From assembly GCA_016858145.1 (NCBI GenBank), contig JAEHOE010000048.1:186001-250000 (forward strand): 64,000 nucleotides of DNA, in the 5' to 3' direction. This stretch comes from Edaphochlamys debaryana. Lineage: Eukaryota; Chlorophyta; Chlorophyceae; Chlamydomonadales. Below the pieces are notes generated by a model. That model was not told the origin of the DNA and did no database searches. It saw nothing but the letters and a program-made list of their open reading frames with translations. The stretch's first letter is position 1. Every line of letters starts with the position of its first letter. A program made the translations under genes and the position numbers. This document shows, in pieces, positions 60,386 through 64,000 of the stretch.

Positions 60386-63300
60386 TCAGTGCATGCGGTG
60401 CCACACTGAAGCTGCAGCCGCTGGCGCCTGCCGGCCGCTGCCGCCCACCCGGGAAGGAGCTATCGACCGGGAGCCTGGCTGCGAAGCGGCCGTCAGGGCA
60501 CGGAGCCGTGACGCATCCACGTCCCCCCATTCCACCGCCTCCCCAAGCGGCACCGCATCGTCGCTCCCACGTTCCAGGTCCTCCTGGCCCTTGCCCTGAC
60601 CGTCGCTGCCCTTGCCGCCGCTGGCTCCGTGGCTCTCATTGCCGCCGTGGCCGCCAGGGACACTGCCCGCGGGCCCCACGTAGATCACACGGCCGGTGTG
60701 CATGGGTGAGACGGTGTCAATTCGGCCCAGGCGTCTGAGCTCGTTTCGCTGTGCGTAGATGCGCAGGAGCAGCAGGCAGCAGCACAGGGCCAGGAGAGCC
60801 ATGTTCCTGAGGGAGGAGGGCGGGGCGCGGGGGCAGGCAACAGGGTGTTGGGGAGGTAGTGATGGCGCAGGGGATGATACACCTGTCACATCAGTCCCTC
60901 CCTGGCTACCTCCCTAACCCATGCACTCACCAGATGTACCCTGATACGTCCATGATGCAGCCGACTTCCGGCACCCCGGGCTGTGTATCTCTCACGGCGG
61001 GGAGCGCAAACAGCAGAGTTGCGGTAAAGCCGGGGATGTCGAATGTGACGGGCTCGTCGGTACGCACGAAACAGACGTAGATGCAATAGGTGACGCAGAA
61101 GAGCGTCAGCGCCCACATCCTGTGCGGGACAGGGTGTGTGAAGCGATCTCACCGTCAAGGCCCCTGTTCCTGCCATCCCGGGTTAGCCCTTTGGGACCAC
61201 CTCTCGTCAGGTTGGTGCACGAGGGCTGTCTCAGTGGGGCCCCAAAAGGTAAGGGAATTCAGCAGCGACCGGCAGCATCCGCAGCTCGTGCTCACATGAT
61301 GAAGACAAAGATTGAAAAGGCTCTGGCCGTTGCGGTCCTCTGCATGTGCAGAGCAAGCCATGTGTCATCAGCTGGGTGAGCCGCGACCCGTGGGACTCTT
61401 GGGACTCCCAGCAGCCTCACCCTGGTCCCTCTTTACGCACCAAACTTCAGACCCCTCATCGAGCCCCTCTCTGCCCTGCCTCACCTGAACTTTGACGTCG
61501 AAGGTGAAGGAGGAGAGCTCGGGCATGAGGTCGAGGTCAATGAGCTCCGCCGGGGCGCTGTACTCAAAGCTGTGGTAGAGTGGGGCAGCGCATGAGTCAG
61601 AAGGGTACGGCAGCGGGCTCGATCCCGGTGGTGGCTGCGCGCGGCGTGACCAGACATTGAGCATCCACGCCCTTGTACCCCCCCCCCCCCCCGCCGCACC
61701 TGGGGGAGCGGGTCTTCATGGCAGCCACGAACGGAACAAAGTGCTCCGTATTGTCCGTGGTGTTGACCTGCGCACGGGGATGGGCGGGAGGGACACAGGC
61801 TAAGGCAGACGCCCGTTGCTGCGGATGAGGCGCATGAGCACACCCGCTGTCCAACACGCACCAGCGTCATCTCGACCTCCAGCTTGACCTGGTACCTGCA
61901 CCGGACAATGCAAGGGCGGTGCGTGCCCGCTCATGTCCTGCAACAGCCTAGTGGCCTGTCACGTGTTGGTCCTGGCTCGAGGCCGTCGTCCGCTTAACCC
62001 TGCCCCACGGCCTCGCCCCACGGCCTTCCTTTCCCCCCTTTCTCCTGCCCCCCTGCCCCCACGCACTTGTCAAATGGGTAGTGGATGAGGTCCACGTCAG
62101 CCCGCACGGGGATGTCGTCAATGATCTTGACCTGCGTACGGCACCAGCTCCTTGGTCAGCAGCGGCAGCAGCAGTCCACTTCGCCGCAGCCACCAGTTGC
62201 GCATACTAGTATTGCCAGCTTTGCCAACATGGCAAGACTCACCCATCCCCGCTCGTAGTGATCTCCGTTGCGGTATTGATCCACCGTGTCCACTCCCTGC
62301 CAAAGCCAGGGAAGACGCCCTGGTCTGTCATACCTCATATGGGGCTGAAGGGGGTCAAGGGCAGTAGGGAACACACGCATGCGCAGGACCGCTCACCGAA
62401 TACGATATGGTGAGGACCATTTCCTCCGGGAGAACAATTCTACAACAGGGCATGGAGAATGGGAGGAGTGTGATAGTCTGACCACCCTGCACTGGACACC
62501 TTGTCACTACCCTTCTGGATCTAGAAAGACCTAACCCCTTGGCAAGAGCCTTTCCCGCCCAGCGTTGCTATCTTATTTTGGCGTAGCTAAGTCTTCCAGG
62601 GACAAAACCCCCTGGTTGGGCCGGATTAGCTAAGTGCATGTAAGGACTGAGGCGCTGCAGCCGGCCTAATTAGCCAAGTGACGGCCCAAATAGCCAAGTG
62701 ACGGACAGGGGGCGGCGCAGGCACAATGAGTCCTTTTCAAACGTGCAGAAGGGGCCTCTGTTGCAGCCCTGCAGGGCCGCGAACCCCGCCTCCGCGCAAA
62801 ATTGGCCCGCTCTGCTCCGGGCCGTTCCAAGCCCGCCAACCCCCTTGCAAGCATCGACTATATGTATTGAGGGGTTGAGAAGGCTTGGGAGGTGCGGGGA
62901 CGCGGTGGGGCGAGAGCTGCGCGCTCTGGGAGACCCGGGGGAAGGCCGGGGGTCGGGTTGCCGCACCCCCTCCTCTCAGGTAGGGTGCCAACAGGTCTGC
63001 GCAGGTTGGGACACACGCCCTATGCCCACAAGAAGGCGCTTCATCCATGCACACACCCTGCCGCGCGGCAAAATCAGCGAAGTACTAGCAAATTTAGCTA
63101 AGTTCCTCAGGGACAAAAGTCTCAGATTCCTCGAATTAGCCAAGTTCACTTGGCTAAAAATCGTAAACTTAGCTAAGATAGCAACACTGTTCCCGCCTCC
63201 CTGCGGCCCCCTCCCGCACCCTCCCGCGCCTTCACGTCCGCAGTCCCAAATCCCCCGCCTTCCGGCAGTCCCGTTGCAGCGCCCCACGCACCTGAACCCG

Positions 63301-64000
63301 TCGTCCCCCAGCAGCGCCTCGCTGACGGTGATGCGGTACATGGCCCGGGCCACCAGCTCCCGAGTGTCCACGTCTGGGGGCAGGGGCCGACAGCAGGGGA
63401 GGGAGTGGCACGTCGTGGTGACGTGGGCAGGCGGTTGGGGCAAGGCAGACGGCGCCAGCACCTCGGATGCCCTAGTCAGTAACATCTGCCTCGCTTACCC
63501 TCGATGACCCCCAGGAAGTATACTGCCGGGAAGCTGCCCCATGGCGACTCCTCCACATCGTAGTAGTCGTAGTCAAACAGGGGCTGGGGAACGAGCACAG
63601 ACCGGGGGAATCGGGTTTTCAAGGGGCTCATTTTTCAAGCGGTCCAGCTGGGGCGCTGGATGTCACGAATGTGAGTTGGCGGGGTGGGTGGGCACGAATG
63701 TGGGTGTGTGCGTGCAGCCCCGTGCCGCCCCATGCATGCAGGCCCCTGCAGGCCCCCCGGACCACGCACGCACAGGCTTGTTGTGCGACGTCCAGGGGAT
63801 CAGCATCCGGCGAATCCCGCACTACAAGGCTGCGTACCGGACTTGCTAGCTGCTCCTGTCTGCTCGCCTTCTGGATCCGCGTCCCTCTGAGTCCACGACC
63901 ATTCTCTCTGGCCACTAACATGCCCTTTGTCCACGGAACTCGTAACTACGTCTGCCGCCTGCCCACCTTGAATTGCTCCATGCAGCTGCCGGGGTCAGTG
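60386..64000 (-). CDS. Multi-pass membrane protein resembling DUF4436 (5' end off window)
   Basis: Twelve phase-matched exons in transcription order: 64000-63967 (partial), 63583-63499, 63373-63292, 62439-62397, 62296-62243, 62131-62067, 61895-61862, 61767-61700, 61569-61485, 61339-61296, 61119-60931, 60806-60386 (TGA); about 400 residues visible. The N-terminal part is a mixed beta-rich, Asp/Tyr-rich domain (FDYDYYDVEESPWGSFPAVY; ADVDLIHYPFDK), probably extracytoplasmic. Three hydrophobic segments follow: AFSIFVFIMMWALTLFCVTY, TATLLFALPAVRDTQPG and NMALLALCCCLLLLRIY, then a basic, Gly-rich soluble tail. The FALPAVRxxQPGVPxxG signature between the second and third helices is what I associate with DUF4436 membrane proteins known from fungi and algae. 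This recognition is from memory and moderate. Function unknown. One long intron (62440-63291) holds a MITE-like element. Confidence 0.68.
61678..61692. repeat. 15-base poly-C (poly-G on coding strand) near a splice donor
   Basis: A pure C run begins eight bases inside the intron after exon 61767-61700 (minus strand), so the pre-mRNA has G15 just past its GTGCGGCG donor region. Confidence 0.85.
62564..63185. mobile_element. MITE-like non-autonomous element in an intron
   Basis: About 622 bp bounded by 12-bp perfect terminal inverted repeats, GTTGCTATCTTA at 62564-62575 and its complement at 63174-63185. A further inverted match (TAGCTAAGT) lies just inside. The interior carries at least seven copies of TTAGCYAAGT-like motifs and a direct repeat containing AGGGACAAAA (near 62597 and 63104). 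The ends are much more A/T-rich than the surroundings. There is no transposase frame and no clear target-site duplication. The host intron is about 850 bp, against some 100-400 for the others in this gene. Confidence 0.55.

Noticed and set aside
61340..61373. Longer exon upstream of 61339 starting at the CACCCAG acceptor
   Set aside because: That acceptor puts the hydrophobic segment out of frame. The acceptor at 61340-61341 (CATGCAG) keeps phase and yields a clean membrane helix.
62698..63507. 269-codon plus-strand frame across the long intron of the DUF4436-like gene
   Set aside because: It runs through the MITE-like element and antisense to an exon; no domain.
1..64000. CRISPR arrays, operons, ribosome binding sites, rRNA or tRNA genes
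   Set aside because: No regular spacer repeats or prokaryotic signals; no tRNA- or rRNA-like sequence recognised by eye. A tRNAscan or Rfam search would be needed to exclude small RNA genes.

Overview
This window is nuclear DNA from a green alga of the Chlamydomonas/Volvox group (Chlamydomonadales). Four things point there: very GC-rich sequence with strong C/G third-position codon bias; genes cut into many exons by short GT-AG introns; candidate TGTAA polyadenylation signals 3' of the genes; and a PGRL1 gene of photosynthetic cyclic electron flow. Nothing is bacterial, viral or operon-like. All exon models were built by hand from reading frame, splice motifs and phase matching. Within each chained model the exon phases agree.

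Layout. (1) 1-2041 (+) and 39531-41506 (-): two copies of a divergent protein-kinase-like gene, in inverted orientation about 37 kb apart. (2) 3688-9190 (-): a coiled-coil/GAF protein ending in a dynein-stalk-like domain. (3) 10620-13076 (-): a mitochondrial carrier with one probable GC-AG intron. (4) 14434-15798 (-): PGRL1. (5) 16709-17359 (-) and 18993-37674 (+): a truncated copy and the full copy of a fibrocystin-L (PKHD1L1)-type gene, head to head. The full gene has 23 exons and encodes about 4,876 residues: signal peptide, IPT/TIG repeats, PA14-like, two G8 domains, beta-helix regions, one membrane helix and a 526-residue tail. (6) 43978-48065 (-): a secreted SGNH-hydrolase-like protein in 13 exons. 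(7) 50037-58952 (+): a flavin-monooxygenase-like domain fused to about 1,840 residues of low-complexity sequence. (8) 60386-64000 (-): the C-terminal part of a membrane protein resembling DUF4436, running off the right edge; one of its introns holds a MITE-like element.

The genes do not form a shared pathway; each is an independent nuclear transcription unit. Two candidates (the fibrocystin-like surface protein and the dynein-stalk-like protein) suggest a flagellated cell, but that is inference. The most unusual structures are the inverted duplication of the first three exons of the fibrocystin-like gene, the oxidoreductase-plus-disordered-tail fusion, and the GAF/dynein-stalk combination. 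Between genes I see mainly UTR-like and unremarkable unique sequence; no tRNA, rRNA or CRISPR was recognised.
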